Of a DNA stretch of 64,000 nt, positions 55,522 through 64,000 are shown in pieces; within the stretch, counting starts at the first letter, position 1, and each line of letters begins with the position of its first letter. The notes below the pieces were generated by a model. That model was not told where the DNA came from, searched no databases, and saw nothing but the letters and a program-made list of their open reading frames with translations. The position numbers were made by a program, and so were the translations under genes. The DNA is from an uncultured Christensenella sp. (lineage in GTDB: Bacteria > Bacillota > Clostridia > Christensenellales > Pumilibacteraceae), in NCBI GenBank assembly GCA_910578545.1, contig CAJTPT010000001.1, positions 186,001 through 250,000 on the forward strand. The letters run 5' to 3'.

Positions 55522-56061
55522 TTACTCATTGTAAATCTCGGGTTTTAATACACCGACGTACGGAAGGTTGCGGTATTTCTGTGCATAGTCCAAGCCGTAG
55601 CCGACAATAAACTTGTCTTCCACGTGAAAGCATGAATAATCGGCTTTTATATCCACTTGACGGCGTACAGGCTTATCAAACAGAACGACGGAGGTAAACG
55701 ATTTGGCGCCGCGCTCGGTAATAAGCTTGCGCATACGTTGAAGGGTATATCCCGAGTCGACGATATCTTCCACGAGCAAAACGTCGCGATCGCGCACGGA
55801 AGTAGAAAGGTCCATAATTATCTTAGGCATGCCCGATCTTTCCGTCGAATTTTCGTACGACGACACCATCATAAAATCGAGCTGAACGTCCGTTTTCATA
55901 GCGCGCACGAGATCGCAAAAGAACATGACGCTGCCCCTAAGCACGCTGATCGCAAGCGGTTTTTTGCCCTCGTATAACCTGTCCGCCCAAGCCGCGGCCG
56001 CTTGCACGCCCTCCGCAATTTGTTCTTTTGTAAAAAGAATTCTTTGTATATCCTCGTTCAT
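55522..56061 (-). CDS. hpt: Hypoxanthine phosphoribosyltransferase
   Basis: 179 residues. The PRPP-binding loop is VLLVEDIVDSGYTLQRM (about 93-109), the N-terminal loop AISVLRGSVMFFCDL, the flexible SSYENST segment, and the C-terminal KFIVGYGLDYAQKYRNLPYVGVL holds the purine. It converts hypoxanthine or guanine plus PRPP to IMP or GMP (purine salvage). Usual length. Its stop codon is also part of a stop-associated repeat. Confidence 0.95.
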   Translation of the reverse strand: MNEDIQRILFTKEQIAEGVQAAAAWADRLYEGKKPLAISVLRGSVMFFCDLVRAMKTDVQLDFMMVSSYENSTERSGMPKIIMDLSTSVRDRDVLLVEDIVDSGYTLQRMRKLITERGAKSFTSVVLFDKPVRRQVDIKADYSCFHVEDKFIVGYGLDYAQKYRNLPYVGVLKPEIYNE

Positions 56062-56115
56062 AGAGTACTCCGAAAGTAGATTGCACCGTTCGACATTATT
56101 GTCGAATATTACAAC

Positions 56116-56144
56116 ATTATAACATACAAAAACAAAATTTGCAA
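56116..56144 (-). promoter_or_regulatory. Promoter of hpt
   Basis: On the minus strand TTGCAA (56144-56139), 17 bp, TATAAT (56121-56116). Confidence 0.75.
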
Positions 56145-56199
56145 ATACTTAAAGACAATAATTTTTGTGCGCGCTACAAAACATCGCGCTATCATGCGC

Positions 56200-56228
56200 T
56201 TGCCTTTTTTGCTCAAATAGTTTATAAT
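56200..56228 (+). promoter_or_regulatory. Promoter of the aminopeptidase gene
   Basis: TTGCCT (56200-56205), 17 bp, TATAAT (56223-56228). Confidence 0.7.
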
Positions 56229-56259
56229 AAATAAAAATTATTTCAGCGAGGTATGAATA

Positions 56260-57621
56260 ATGGATTTGACATACAAAAAACAGAACGTTTATGCCGTAGC
56301 GGACAAAGCCGAGCTAAAGCGGATTTTCGACTATTCCGAGGGCTACAAAAAGTTCCTCGACGGCGGCAAGACCGAGCGCGAAGCGGTTTCGTACACCGTA
56401 AAAATGGTGGAAGCGGAAGGCTACAAGCCGTACACTCTCGGCAATAAAATAAACAAAGGCGACAAGCTGTACTACAACAACCGCGGCAAAGCATTGTTTA
56501 TTCTGCGCGCGGGCAAAGCCGACCTTGCCCAAAACGGCGTACGCATACTGGTTGCGCACATAGACAGCCCGAGGCTTGATCTCAAGCAGGTCCCGCTGTA
56601 CGAAAAAGCGGACATGGCGTATCTTAAAACCCACTACTACGGCGGTATCAAAAAATACCAGTGGCTTACCATTCCCCTTGCCCTTCACGGCGCAATCGTG
56701 CTTAAAAACGGCAAAAGCCTCTTTGTCAATATCGGCGAGGACGAAGCCGACCCCGTATTTTACATAACCGACCTTCTCCCCCATCTTTCGCAAGAGCTTA
56801 ACCGCAAGACCATAGGCGAAGGATTCGAGGCGGAAAATCTGAATATATTAGTCGGAGGAATTCCGCTCGACGGCGAAACCAAGGATGCCGTCAAAAAAGG
56901 CGTGCTTACCATTCTTCACGAAAAGTACGGCATAGTGGAAGAGGACTTCCTTTCCGCCGAGCTTCAAGCCGTTCCGGCCGTCAAGGCTCGCGACGTAGGA
57001 CTCGACCGTTCGTTTATAGCGGGCTATGGCCACGACGACAGTGTGTGCGCCTACCCCGAAATCACCGCCACGCTTCAGACCGAAACCGATCAGACCGTGC
57101 TAACCATTCTTGCCGACAAGGAAGAAATCGGCTCCGAAGGAAACACCGGTATGCAGTGCGTGATTATCGACGACTTGCTTAACGAGCTTGCAAAAAGCTA
57201 CGGTGTAAATCCCGCGGTGCTCCGCGCGGCGTCCAAGTGCATTTCGGCGGACGTCACCGCGGCGTACGACCCCGACTTTGCCTCGGCATTTGAAGAGAGC
57301 AATGTCGGACTCGTCAACCATGGCGTTACCATGAACAAGTTTACCGGCGCGCGCGGCAAGTCCGGATCTAACGACGCGTCGGCCGAATTTATCGGATACC
57401 TGCGCGGCGTATTCGCTAAGGACAACGTTATTTGGCAGACGGGCGAGCTCGGCAGAGTGGACCTAGGCGGCGGCGGCACCGTTGCCAAGTACATCGCCAA
57501 AATAAACATCGACACCGTGGATATGGGCGTGCCCGTTCTTTCCATGCACGCGCCGTATGAGCTTATCGGCAAAGCCGATTTGTATTCGGCGCACAAAGCA
57601 TTCTCGGCGTTCGTCAAATAG
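56260..57621 (+). CDS. M18-family aminopeptidase
   Basis: 453 residues. Metal ligands and catalytic residues: VAHIDSPRLDLKQ (about 96), YGHDDSVCAYPE (about 260), DKEEIGSEGNTGMQ (about 286), and SMHAPYELIGKAD near the end. This is the tetrahedral-cage M18 family (aminopeptidase I/DAP type), which cleaves N-terminal, often acidic or neutral, residues from peptides in the cytoplasm. Own promoter and terminator. Confidence 0.92.
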   Translation: MDLTYKKQNVYAVADKAELKRIFDYSEGYKKFLDGGKTEREAVSYTVKMVEAEGYKPYTLGNKINKGDKLYYNNRGKALFILRAGKADLAQNGVRILVAHIDSPRLDLKQVPLYEKADMAYLKTHYYGGIKKYQWLTIPLALHGAIVLKNGKSLFVNIGEDEADPVFYITDLLPHLSQELNRKTIGEGFEAENLNILVGGIPLDGETKDAVKKGVLTILHEKYGIVEEDFLSAELQAVPAVKARDVGLDRSFIAGYGHDDSVCAYPEITATLQTETDQTVLTILADKEEIGSEGNTGMQCVIIDDLLNELAKSYGVNPAVLRAASKCISADVTAAYDPDFASAFEESNVGLVNHGVTMNKFTGARGKSGSNDASAEFIGYLRGVFAKDNVIWQTGELGRVDLGGGGTVAKYIAKINIDTVDMGVPVLSMHAPYELIGKADLYSAHKAFSAFVK

Positions 57622-57643
57622 AATGAAAATAACGCAAAACAAT

Positions 57644-57670
57644 AATCCGTCCTCTCGGGACGGATTTTTT
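57644..57670 (+). terminator. Terminator of the aminopeptidase gene
   Basis: ATCCGTCC (57645-57652) with GGGACGGAT (57657-57665), then TTTTT. Confidence 0.85.
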
Positions 57671-57702
57671 GTTAAAAGATTTTTGTCACAATCAACACGA
57701 AG

Positions 57703-58242
57703 TTAGACGTTATCTGATTTATGCTTTTCGGGCTTTAACAATATAACCTCGCGGAATTTGGGTGAATACATAACGTCGACTTCTCTATCGCAATAATCTC
57801 GCCAACAACTTTCGACGCTACTCGTAAACTTGTATCGGTCGCCGTTGTATTTAAAGCTCAGCCTGATCATATACTTTCTCGGTTCATCAAAGTTGTACCG
57901 CTCGCTCTCGCGCACCATTCGCGCAAACGCTTTCAGCTCGACGGCGTCGTCAAGCCACGAAATAATCGCCCGCTTACGGTTTGCTTCCCTTATTACGTAT
58001 CTTATCGACAAAAAGCCGAACAGGATAAGCGCAAATACCAAGCCGATAATTCCGCCTATACCCTCGTTGACCGATAAAACCCCGTTGGTCATATTGATAG
58101 CCACAATCGTTGTCCCCGCGGCTACGCCGCATACAAGCACAACGATAGCTATAGCGGCGGCAAGCGATATACGCTTAGATTCGTCCAAAAGTCCGTATCT
58201 AAGCGATCCCGCTATTCTTGTCATATCAAAACCGTCGAGCAT
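57703..58242 (-). CDS. Membrane protein with two helices, unknown function
   Basis: 179 residues. Two membrane helices (about 26-52 and 63-85, AAIAIVVLVCGVAAGTTIVA and GIIGLVFALILFGFLSIRYV), then a cytoplasmic C-terminal domain (about 90-175) with charged beta strands (MIRLSFKYNGDRYKFTSSVE ... DVMYSPKFREVILL). It lies 39 bp after malQ with a stop-associated repeat between them and no obvious terminator, so it may be co-transcribed with malQ. No family recognised. Confidence 0.6.
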   Translation of the reverse strand: MLDGFDMTRIAGSLRYGLLDESKRISLAAAIAIVVLVCGVAAGTTIVAINMTNGVLSVNEGIGGIIGLVFALILFGFLSIRYVIREANRKRAIISWLDDAVELKAFARMVRESERYNFDEPRKYMIRLSFKYNGDRYKFTSSVESCWRDYCDREVDVMYSPKFREVILLKPEKHKSDNV

Positions 58243-58280
58243 TAATCACCATTAACGTTTAATTCAAAATTCCGAATTAA

Positions 58281-59735
58281 TTAAAGTCGATTATATTTTT
58301 TGAGCATTTCGCGGATAGCGGGGGCCTTTTCCACCCAGTCGGGATTGCTACGCCACGCCCAGTTTCCGCCGAGCGTCGACGGTGTGTTCATGCGCGCCGA
58401 CGTAGGCAGGTCGAGTATATCCTGCATGGGGATAATAACGGTATTAGCCGCCGACGAGTACAACCGCTCGGTAATAACCTCGGCAACTTTATCGCCGTCG
58501 TAGTAGCCGAGCGTGCGACGAACAAGCGCCTTGTCATTGTCGTTAAGCGCCTCGAACCAGCCGCGAGTGGTGTCATTGTCGTGCGTACCGGGATACGCTA
58601 CGCAGTTCGGCTGATAGTTGGTGTAATAAAAGTCATTGTACGGATTACCGTCAAACGAGAACTGCATGATCTTCATGCCGGGATAGCCGGTCTCGCGCAC
58701 AAGCTCGCGCACACAGTCGTGAAGCTCGCCGAGGTCCTCGGCGATGATCTCGGGCGAGCCGAGTTTTCGGTTGATAACGTTAAACAGCGCCATACCGGGT
58801 CCGGGCTTCCACTCGCCCACGCGGGCGTCGGTGCGGTCGGCGGGGATCACGTAGTAGTCGGCAAACGCGCGGAAGTGATCGATACGCACGACGTCGTACA
58901 GCTTGAGCGCCATTGACATGCGCATGACCCACCACTCGTAATCGGTGTTTTTCATGTATTCCCAGTCATAAATGGGATTGCCCCAAAGCTGACCGTCCGC
59001 GGAAAAGTAATCGGGCGGCACACCCGCAACCACCTTTTTTGTCAAGTCCTCGTTCAAAAGGAACTGCTTGGGATTGCTCCACACCTCGACCGAATCGTGC
59101 GCGACGTATATGGGCATGTCTCCAACGATTTTAACGCCGTGCGCATTGGCGTATTCCTTGAGCTTAATCCACTGACGGAAAAACTCGTACTGCAGGAATT
59201 TATGAAACTCTGCCGCACGCGTAAACTTAGTCATGCTCGCCGTACGGTGCATGTACTTGGGTTCCCATGTATACCACGCTTGCATCTCGTGCGCTTCCTT
59301 GAGCGCCATAAACCAAGCGTAATCATCCAGCCAGAACGCATTTTCGGCCTTGAACTTTTCGTAGTCCTCGGACGGCGCTTTGGCAAACCGACGGAACGCC
59401 TTTTTGAGCGTATCGTACCGCTCGAAGTACACCGCCGCGTAATCGACGTCGCCGAGCTCGTACTCCGGCGCTTCGGCAGGCTTTAACAGTCCTTCCTCGA
59501 TAAGAATATCCAAGTCGATAAAATACGGGTTGCCCGCTATCGCACTGGGCGACTGATAGGGCGAATCCCCGTACGACGTGGGACACAACGGCAATACCTG
59601 CCACAAGGCAAAACCCGCGTCCGACAAAAAGTCGACAAACTCATATGCCGACTTGCCAAACGAGCCGATACCGCGCTTGTTAGGCAACGACGATACATGC
59701 ATAAGTACTCCGGCTTTACGTTCCATTTTCACCAT
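58281..59735 (-). CDS. malQ: 4-alpha-glucanotransferase
   Basis: 484 residues, GH77. Catalytic residues are seen in VVRIDHFRAF (nucleophile Asp), EIIAEDLGE (acid/base Glu) and YPGTHDNDTTRGWFEAL (transition-state Asp). The N-terminus has the family HVSSLPNKRGIGSFG and YQSPSAIAGNPYFIDL. It transfers alpha-1,4-glucan segments in glycogen/maltodextrin turnover in the cytoplasm and is functionally compatible with the GH31 enzyme at 36491. Own promoter. Confidence 0.95.
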   Translation of the reverse strand: MVKMERKAGVLMHVSSLPNKRGIGSFGKSAYEFVDFLSDAGFALWQVLPLCPTSYGDSPYQSPSAIAGNPYFIDLDILIEEGLLKPAEAPEYELGDVDYAAVYFERYDTLKKAFRRFAKAPSEDYEKFKAENAFWLDDYAWFMALKEAHEMQAWYTWEPKYMHRTASMTKFTRAAEFHKFLQYEFFRQWIKLKEYANAHGVKIVGDMPIYVAHDSVEVWSNPKQFLLNEDLTKKVVAGVPPDYFSADGQLWGNPIYDWEYMKNTDYEWWVMRMSMALKLYDVVRIDHFRAFADYYVIPADRTDARVGEWKPGPGMALFNVINRKLGSPEIIAEDLGELHDCVRELVRETGYPGMKIMQFSFDGNPYNDFYYTNYQPNCVAYPGTHDNDTTRGWFEALNDNDKALVRRTLGYYDGDKVAEVITERLYSSAANTVIIPMQDILDLPTSARMNTPSTLGGNWAWRSNPDWVEKAPAIREMLKKYNRL

Positions 59736-59773
59736 CCCTTGTAAATTAATTTACGGATTTTTTATCTTAGATA

Positions 59774-59802
59774 ATTATAGCACAATCAATATTAAATTAC
59801 AA
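59774..59802 (-). promoter_or_regulatory. Promoter of malQ
   Basis: On the minus strand TTGTAA (59802-59797), 17 bp, TATAAT (59779-59774). The 330 bp to the right (to 60129) hold no supported gene; part of a dispersed GTCATTCCGAACG repeat is at 59912-59926. Confidence 0.65.
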
Positions 59803-60129
59803 TAATTTTATATATTTTTTCCGCACAAAAAATTTAGGGTAATACGGAATTGTTGACCGCTTAGCAGTGATTTAAGTCGCAAATTAAATAAAACCTTTTC
59901 CTTCCGCATTTTGTCATTCCGAACGTTTTTGTTCACCTAAGCATCTCATAAACATAAAGCGACAATATCGTAATAGCCATGCAATAGTACGTGAGACGCT
60001 TCACCGCGCTTCGCTTGTTCGGCATAACAAACAATGTTTTACAATTAAAAACGCGGCTTGGCGCGCTTTTTCCGATTACACAATTCACGATTGGTTTATC
60101 AAAAAGCTTATCGTTTCGTTTTTTCGCAA

Positions 60130-60159
60130 TAAAAATCCCGACAAGCATGTCGTCGGGAT
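60130..60159 (-). terminator. Terminator after ftsH operon
   Basis: ATCCCGAC (60135-60142) with GTCGGGAT (60152-60159), followed on the minus strand by TTTTTA. Confidence 0.85.
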
Positions 60160-60168
60160 AAAGGTTTG

Positions 60169-60888
60169 TTAATCGGTTTTGAGCGAGCTTACTACTTCGC
60201 CGAGCGCTTTGTACGTTTCGGTCGTATTGGCTCGAACCTTGATGGGCGTCACTCTGTAGGTTTCGTACGGAATGCCGTCGTCCGCTACCTTGTTGGTGGC
60301 AAGCTCGTAGACGTACGGGTACAGATAAATCTCGCCTACGCTGTTATCGGTGTCGCCGATAAGCACTTTGAGTCTGTCAAAGTACACGGTTTCGCCGTCG
60401 ACTTTAAGCGAATGTGCTTTTGCCTTGTCAAGCGCGCCGTTGACGGTGGCGTTCTCGTAAACGTACTCGACCATGTATTCCTTGGCCGACGGAAGCTTGC
60501 TTGTAACTTCCTCGGCGGTCAGGGTGATTTTTTTGTCGTCGCTGTTGCGCACGAAGTTGTACGAGTAATCCCAGTTCCACTGAAGTATGGCGTTCATAAT
60601 GCTGAAGTCCATACCGCCGAGCGCCGTGCGGATTTTGCTCTGTGCGGCGGCAGTGGTGACGAGCGGCGCGGTGCCGTTAACGTCGTACAGCTCATAGTAC
60701 TCGCTTTTCTTCTCGTCGGGCTTGGCAACGCCGTCGAGCGGATCGACGCGCACCGAGCACATCACTGCGATTGTTATCAATATCAATGCCGTAATGCCGA
60801 CTATAACCGCGACGATTATATTCGCCTTTTTGTTGGACGCCTTAACGGCCTCGCTTACCGATCTTTCTTTCTTTTTTTTCTTAGACAT
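60169..60888 (-). CDS. Membrane-anchored hypothetical protein
   Basis: 239 residues. A Lys-rich cytoplasmic N-terminus (MSKKKKKERSVSEAVKASNK), one membrane helix (about 24-46) and an extracytoplasmic domain of about 190 residues with alternating helices and strands. No catalytic motif and no lipobox. It is 53 bp downstream of ftsH and shares the terminator, so it is probably in the ftsH operon and could be an envelope-stress or FtsH-associated factor. Function unknown. Confidence 0.65.
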   Translation of the reverse strand: MSKKKKKERSVSEAVKASNKKANIIVAVIVGITALILITIAVMCSVRVDPLDGVAKPDEKKSEYYELYDVNGTAPLVTTAAAQSKIRTALGGMDFSIMNAILQWNWDYSYNFVRNSDDKKITLTAEEVTSKLPSAKEYMVEYVYENATVNGALDKAKAHSLKVDGETVYFDRLKVLIGDTDNSVGEIYLYPYVYELATNKVADDGIPYETYRVTPIKVRANTTETYKALGEVVSSLKTD

Positions 60889-60941
60889 AACGTTTTCCGT
60901 CCGAAAAAATATCGTTTGGTGCTTTTGTGTTTGTGGTTAAA

Positions 60942-63038
60942 CTATTTATCCGAGTTGCCGCCCTGCTCGTCGTCGGACTTCGGTTTTTTGGTCGTACGCT
61001 TTTTAACCGGCTTTTCCGGCGTTTCAGGCGTTTCCGTTTTTTCCGTTGCCTCGTCCGCTTTGGGCTGTTCGGGCGCTTGCGTGGAGGGCTGTTCCGAAGA
61101 CTGCTCAACGCGGGGTTCGGGCGCTGTTACGGGCGTGAAGTCGGAAAGCTTTTTGATGGGTGCACGCTCCATTTCGTCGCGGTGGTTTTCCTTGTGGCTG
61201 AGCCGTTCGTTAAGCGCTATCTTGACTTCCTCGGGCGAAGCGCCGTTTATGAGCATTTCCACTTCCTCGGAATAGATGGTTTCGCATTCAATAAGCACTC
61301 GCGCCATGTTGTCGAGTATCTTGCGGTTTTCGGATAGAACCTTTACCGCTTGGGCGTGCGCTTCCTCGATAAGCCGCTTGACCTCGGCGTCTATCTGGTT
61401 GGCGACGTTATCCGAGTACGAGTGCTGGGTCTGGTAGTCGCGACCGAGGAACACCTCTTGACTGCCGCCGTAGAACACAGGACCGATTTTGTCGGACATA
61501 CCCCATTCGGTTACCATTTTGCGCGCCATGTTGGTTACCTGCTGAATGTCGCCGACGGCGCCCGCGGTATAGTCCTCTATAACGAGCTCTTCCGCCGCAC
61601 GTCCGCCCATGGCGCTTGCAAGCCGACCCAAAAGCTGACTGACCGAGATGTGGTTGTTGTCGTTGTCCGGGCGGTACATGGTGTAGCCTGCCGCTTGACC
61701 GCGGGGGATAATGGTGACCTCGTGCACGGGATCGCAACCTTTGGTCTTGCACGCCACTATTGCGTGACCTGCCTCGTGGTAAGCGGTTATGCGCTGGTCG
61801 ACGGGGGTGACAAGCCGTGATTTCTTTTTCGGGCCCATTTCCACTTTGTCGATTGCCTCGAACATATCTTCCATGGAAATGCGAGTGCGGTTGTCGCGTG
61901 CGCACAGTATTGCCGCTTCGTTAAGCATGTTTTCGATATCCGCGCCCGAGAAGCCGCTCGTTATGCGCGCGAGGGTTTGGAAGTCGACGTCGGACGCGAG
62001 CGGTTTGTTGCGGGAATGTACCTTGAAAATCGCTTCCCTGCCGCGTACGTCCGGGAGATTGACGTAAATCTGTCTGTCAAACCGACCGGGGCGCATGAGC
62101 GCGGGGTCGAGAACGTCCGAACGGTTGGTCGCCGCCATGACTATGATATGCTCGTCGGACTCGAAGCCGTCCATTGCGACAAGCAACTGGTTGAGCGTTT
62201 GCTCGCGCTCGTCGTTGCCGCCGCCCATGCCCGCGCCGCGCTGACGACCGACTGCGTCTATCTCGTCGATAAACACTATGCATGGCATGTTCTTTTTGGC
62301 TTGGTCAAACAAATCTCTTACACGCGACGCGCCTACGCCGACGAACATCTCGACAAAGTCCGAACCGGACTTGCTGAAGAACGGAACGTTGGCTTCGCCC
62401 GCGACCGCTTTGGCGAACAGGGTTTTACCCGTTCCCGGAGGGCCGACAAGCAGAACGCCGTGCGGCACTCTTGCGCCGACTGCGGTAAACTTTTGCGGGT
62501 TTTTGAGGAATTCGACGATCTCTTTGAGTTCTTCCTTTTCCTCTTCCGCGCCCGCAACGTCGCTGAACCTAACCTTGAGCTGTTTTTGAACGTTGTTTTT
62601 GGTCTTGCCAAAGTCCATGGTCGAGCGCGTGGAATTGCTCATCGCGCGGAACATGAACACCATAAGCACGACCAATAGTATAAGCCCGAGCACGGGTATA
62701 ATATAGTCGGTTATCGAAGTGGCGTAACGGTCGTTAAACGACAGAACTATCTTTTTAGCCTCCGGATTGGCGCTCTCGTATTCCTTGACAGCGTCGATAA
62801 CGAGCTCGTATCTGGAATAAACCTTATAGGCTACCTTTTTTCCGCTCTTGACGGTCTTGACGTAAGCGGTATCGTTTTCCAAGTAGATTTCTACGATACT
62901 GCCCTTGTTGAGATCTTGTGTAAGCTCGGTATAGGTTTTGTCCTCCACGCCTGTGGCGGCGTAAACCACGACCCCGATTATTACTCCTATAAGAATTACG
63001 CTGATTACAGCGATCAATACTTTAGTGCTTGTTTTCAA
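60942..63038 (-). CDS. ftsH: ATP-dependent zinc metalloprotease FtsH
   Basis: 698 residues. Two N-terminal membrane helices (about 6-28 and 108-131) enclose the extracytoplasmic domain. AAA module: Walker A GPPGTGKTLFAKAVAGE (about 200), Walker B CIVFIDEIDAVGRQRG and the SRH with ATNRSDVLDPALMRPGRFDR. Protease domain: HEAGH zinc site (about 422) and downstream Asp ligand. The C-terminal 80 residues are Pro/Glu/Lys-rich and longer than usual. It degrades membrane and regulatory proteins. Confidence 0.97.
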   Translation of the reverse strand: MKTSTKVLIAVISVILIGVIIGVVVYAATGVEDKTYTELTQDLNKGSIVEIYLENDTAYVKTVKSGKKVAYKVYSRYELVIDAVKEYESANPEAKKIVLSFNDRYATSITDYIIPVLGLILLVVLMVFMFRAMSNSTRSTMDFGKTKNNVQKQLKVRFSDVAGAEEEKEELKEIVEFLKNPQKFTAVGARVPHGVLLVGPPGTGKTLFAKAVAGEANVPFFSKSGSDFVEMFVGVGASRVRDLFDQAKKNMPCIVFIDEIDAVGRQRGAGMGGGNDEREQTLNQLLVAMDGFESDEHIIVMAATNRSDVLDPALMRPGRFDRQIYVNLPDVRGREAIFKVHSRNKPLASDVDFQTLARITSGFSGADIENMLNEAAILCARDNRTRISMEDMFEAIDKVEMGPKKKSRLVTPVDQRITAYHEAGHAIVACKTKGCDPVHEVTIIPRGQAAGYTMYRPDNDNNHISVSQLLGRLASAMGGRAAEELVIEDYTAGAVGDIQQVTNMARKMVTEWGMSDKIGPVFYGGSQEVFLGRDYQTQHSYSDNVANQIDAEVKRLIEEAHAQAVKVLSENRKILDNMARVLIECETIYSEEVEMLINGASPEEVKIALNERLSHKENHRDEMERAPIKKLSDFTPVTAPEPRVEQSSEQPSTQAPEQPKADEATEKTETPETPEKPVKKRTTKKPKSDDEQGGNSDK

Positions 63039-63062
63039 GTGGTCTCCTCCGCATTATTCATT

Positions 63063-63091
63063 AGTATAACACACTTGTCAAAATAGTACAA
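63063..63091 (-). promoter_or_regulatory. Promoter of ftsH
   Basis: On the minus strand TTGTAC (63091-63086), 17 bp, TATACT (63068-63063). Confidence 0.65.
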
Positions 63092-63118
63092 GCATTTTTT
63101 TGCCATTTCCCCTACTTC

Positions 63119-63402
63119 TTTGAAAAGAAGTAGGCAAGAAACTTTTAAACCTAATGCTTTTACGGCGGTTTTTGCTTTATTTTTCTATTGTTATTACGTT
63201 ATTCGGCGTAACCTCTCGCTCGTTCGGCTTTGAAAAGAAGTAGGCAAGAAACTTTTAAACCGAATACTTTTTCGGCGGTTTTCCTTTGTTTTTCTATTGT
63301 TATTACGTTATTCAGTGTAGTCACTCGCTCGTTCGGATTTGAAAAGAAGTAGGCAAGAAACTTTTAAACCTAATGCTTTTACGGCGGTTTTTCCTTTGTT
63401 TT
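63119..63402. repeat. Tandem repeat, about 110-bp unit, 2.6 copies
   Basis: Units start at 63119, 63229 and 63338, each opening TTTGAAAAGAAGTAGGCAAG and continuing AAACTTTTAAACC. They differ by point changes and one-base indels. The third is cut off after about 65 bp. The array lies between ftsH and glpK; no gene is seen in 63092-63541. Confidence 0.9.
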
Positions 63403-63541
63403 TATATTATATTATAAATTTTTTATACTGCACAGCGCCGAAGGTATTCCGAACGACTGAAGCGCAGCGAAGGATCTCGCCGTTTATTGCGCGGTTCGTT
63501 ACTGCCGTACGGACTGACCTTCCGTAATTCCTAATCTTTAA

Positions 63542-64000
63542 TTATTTAACGCACGTCGCGCGTAACGCCGCCGCCCAGCCGCGAAGTAATTGTTCGCGTT
63601 TTTGCTCTTGCATTGTCGGGGTAAAAACTGTGTCGTCGCTTCGGCGGTTTTTGACGCCGTCCATATCGTAAAGCCCGACGGCGAGTCCGGCAAGATAGGC
63701 CGCGCCGAGCGCCGTCGATTCGAGCACTGCGGGTCGGGATACTGTGTACCCCGAAATATCCGACATAAACCGCATAAGAAAGTTATTCGCGCTTGCGCCG
63801 CCGTCGACGGCAAGCTTTTTTGCCGAAGTGAACGGACAGTCCTTTTCCATGGCGGTAAGCACGTCGTTTGTTTGGTAGGCAATGCTTTCGAGCGCCGCGC
63901 GCACGAAATGCTCTTTCGTAGTTCCGCGAGTAATGCCCGTTACCGTGCCGCGCGCGTACGAATCCCAGTGCGGCGCGCCAAGCCCGACAAACGCAGGCAC
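63542..64000 (-). CDS. glpK: Glycerol kinase, C-terminal part (runs off the right edge)
   Basis: The last 152 residues of a FGGY-family kinase: PAFVGLGAPHWDSYARGTVTGITRGTTKEH, LESIAYQTNDVLTAME and LAVDGGASANNFLMRFMSD are characteristic of GlpK (ATP-binding second domain). It phosphorylates glycerol to glycerol-3-phosphate. The N-terminal part with the substrate site lies beyond 64000. The stop codon is followed by a variant of the stop-associated AT-rich motif. Confidence 0.9.
   Translation of the reverse strand: MPAFVGLGAPHWDSYARGTVTGITRGTTKEHFVRAALESIAYQTNDVLTAMEKDCPFTSAKKLAVDGGASANNFLMRFMSDISGYTVSRPAVLESTALGAAYLAGLAVGLYDMDGVKNRRSDDTVFTPTMQEQKREQLLRGWAAALRATCVK

Noticed and set aside
63119..63402. 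CRISPR array
   Set aside because: The repeated unit is about 110 bp, without short conserved repeats separated by unique spacers, and there are no cas genes.

Overview
The window comes from a Gram-positive, probably spore-forming member of the Bacillota (Clostridia). A gut Christensenellales-like lineage is my guess, but the sequence does not settle it. The evidence is a yabP-yabQ sporulation pair, Firmicutes-type gyrBA, hpt, tex, mgtE and L-serine dehydratase genes, AGGAGG-type ribosome sites, and many sigma-A promoters with exactly 17-bp spacers. No complete tRNA, rRNA or CRISPR array is visible.

Region 1 (1-11301) is the right part of an integrated element that continues past the left edge. 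A leftward operon encodes a coiled-coil DNA-binding-type protein, PcfK-like and PcfJ-like proteins, a small basic protein, a possible ssDNA-binding protein, two large exported or membrane proteins and the start of a Zot/pI-like ATPase. This is the arrangement of a filamentous-phage (inovirus) morphogenesis module. A rightward control end carries an XRE repressor with three operators, a CoiA-like protein and a tyrosine integrase. The integrase abuts the 3' end of a tmRNA/tRNA gene, which is the attachment site, and its terminator.

Region 2 (11302-25000) is an accessory island. GNAT acetyltransferase cassettes share near-identical promoters and terminators. Inside it lies a Tn4451-like mobilizable transposon (about 13350-21007) with a large serine recombinase, a MobV relaxase, a pMV158-type oriT and a response regulator/ABC transporter/histidine kinase cargo operon. 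The transposon separates the N- and C-terminal pieces of another serine recombinase. Two of its genes appear to lack a normal start codon.

Region 3 (25000-33650) holds two secreted surface proteins, a peptidase-E-like protein, a cation/proton antiporter with MgtC, an acyl-ACP thioesterase, L-serine dehydratase and a decayed hydrolase. Region 4 (33660-64000) is housekeeping: Tex, a GH31 glucosidase, a GT2 glycosyltransferase, yabPQ, mgtE, gyrA/gyrB, ParA, a PlsC/GT28 lipid pair, a GH78-like enzyme, hpt, an M18 aminopeptidase, malQ, ftsH and the end of glpK.

Throughout region 4 a short AT-rich motif (TAATTAATTCGGAATT type) sits on the stop codons of unrelated leftward genes, often just before a terminator. 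It is a repeat family worth following up.
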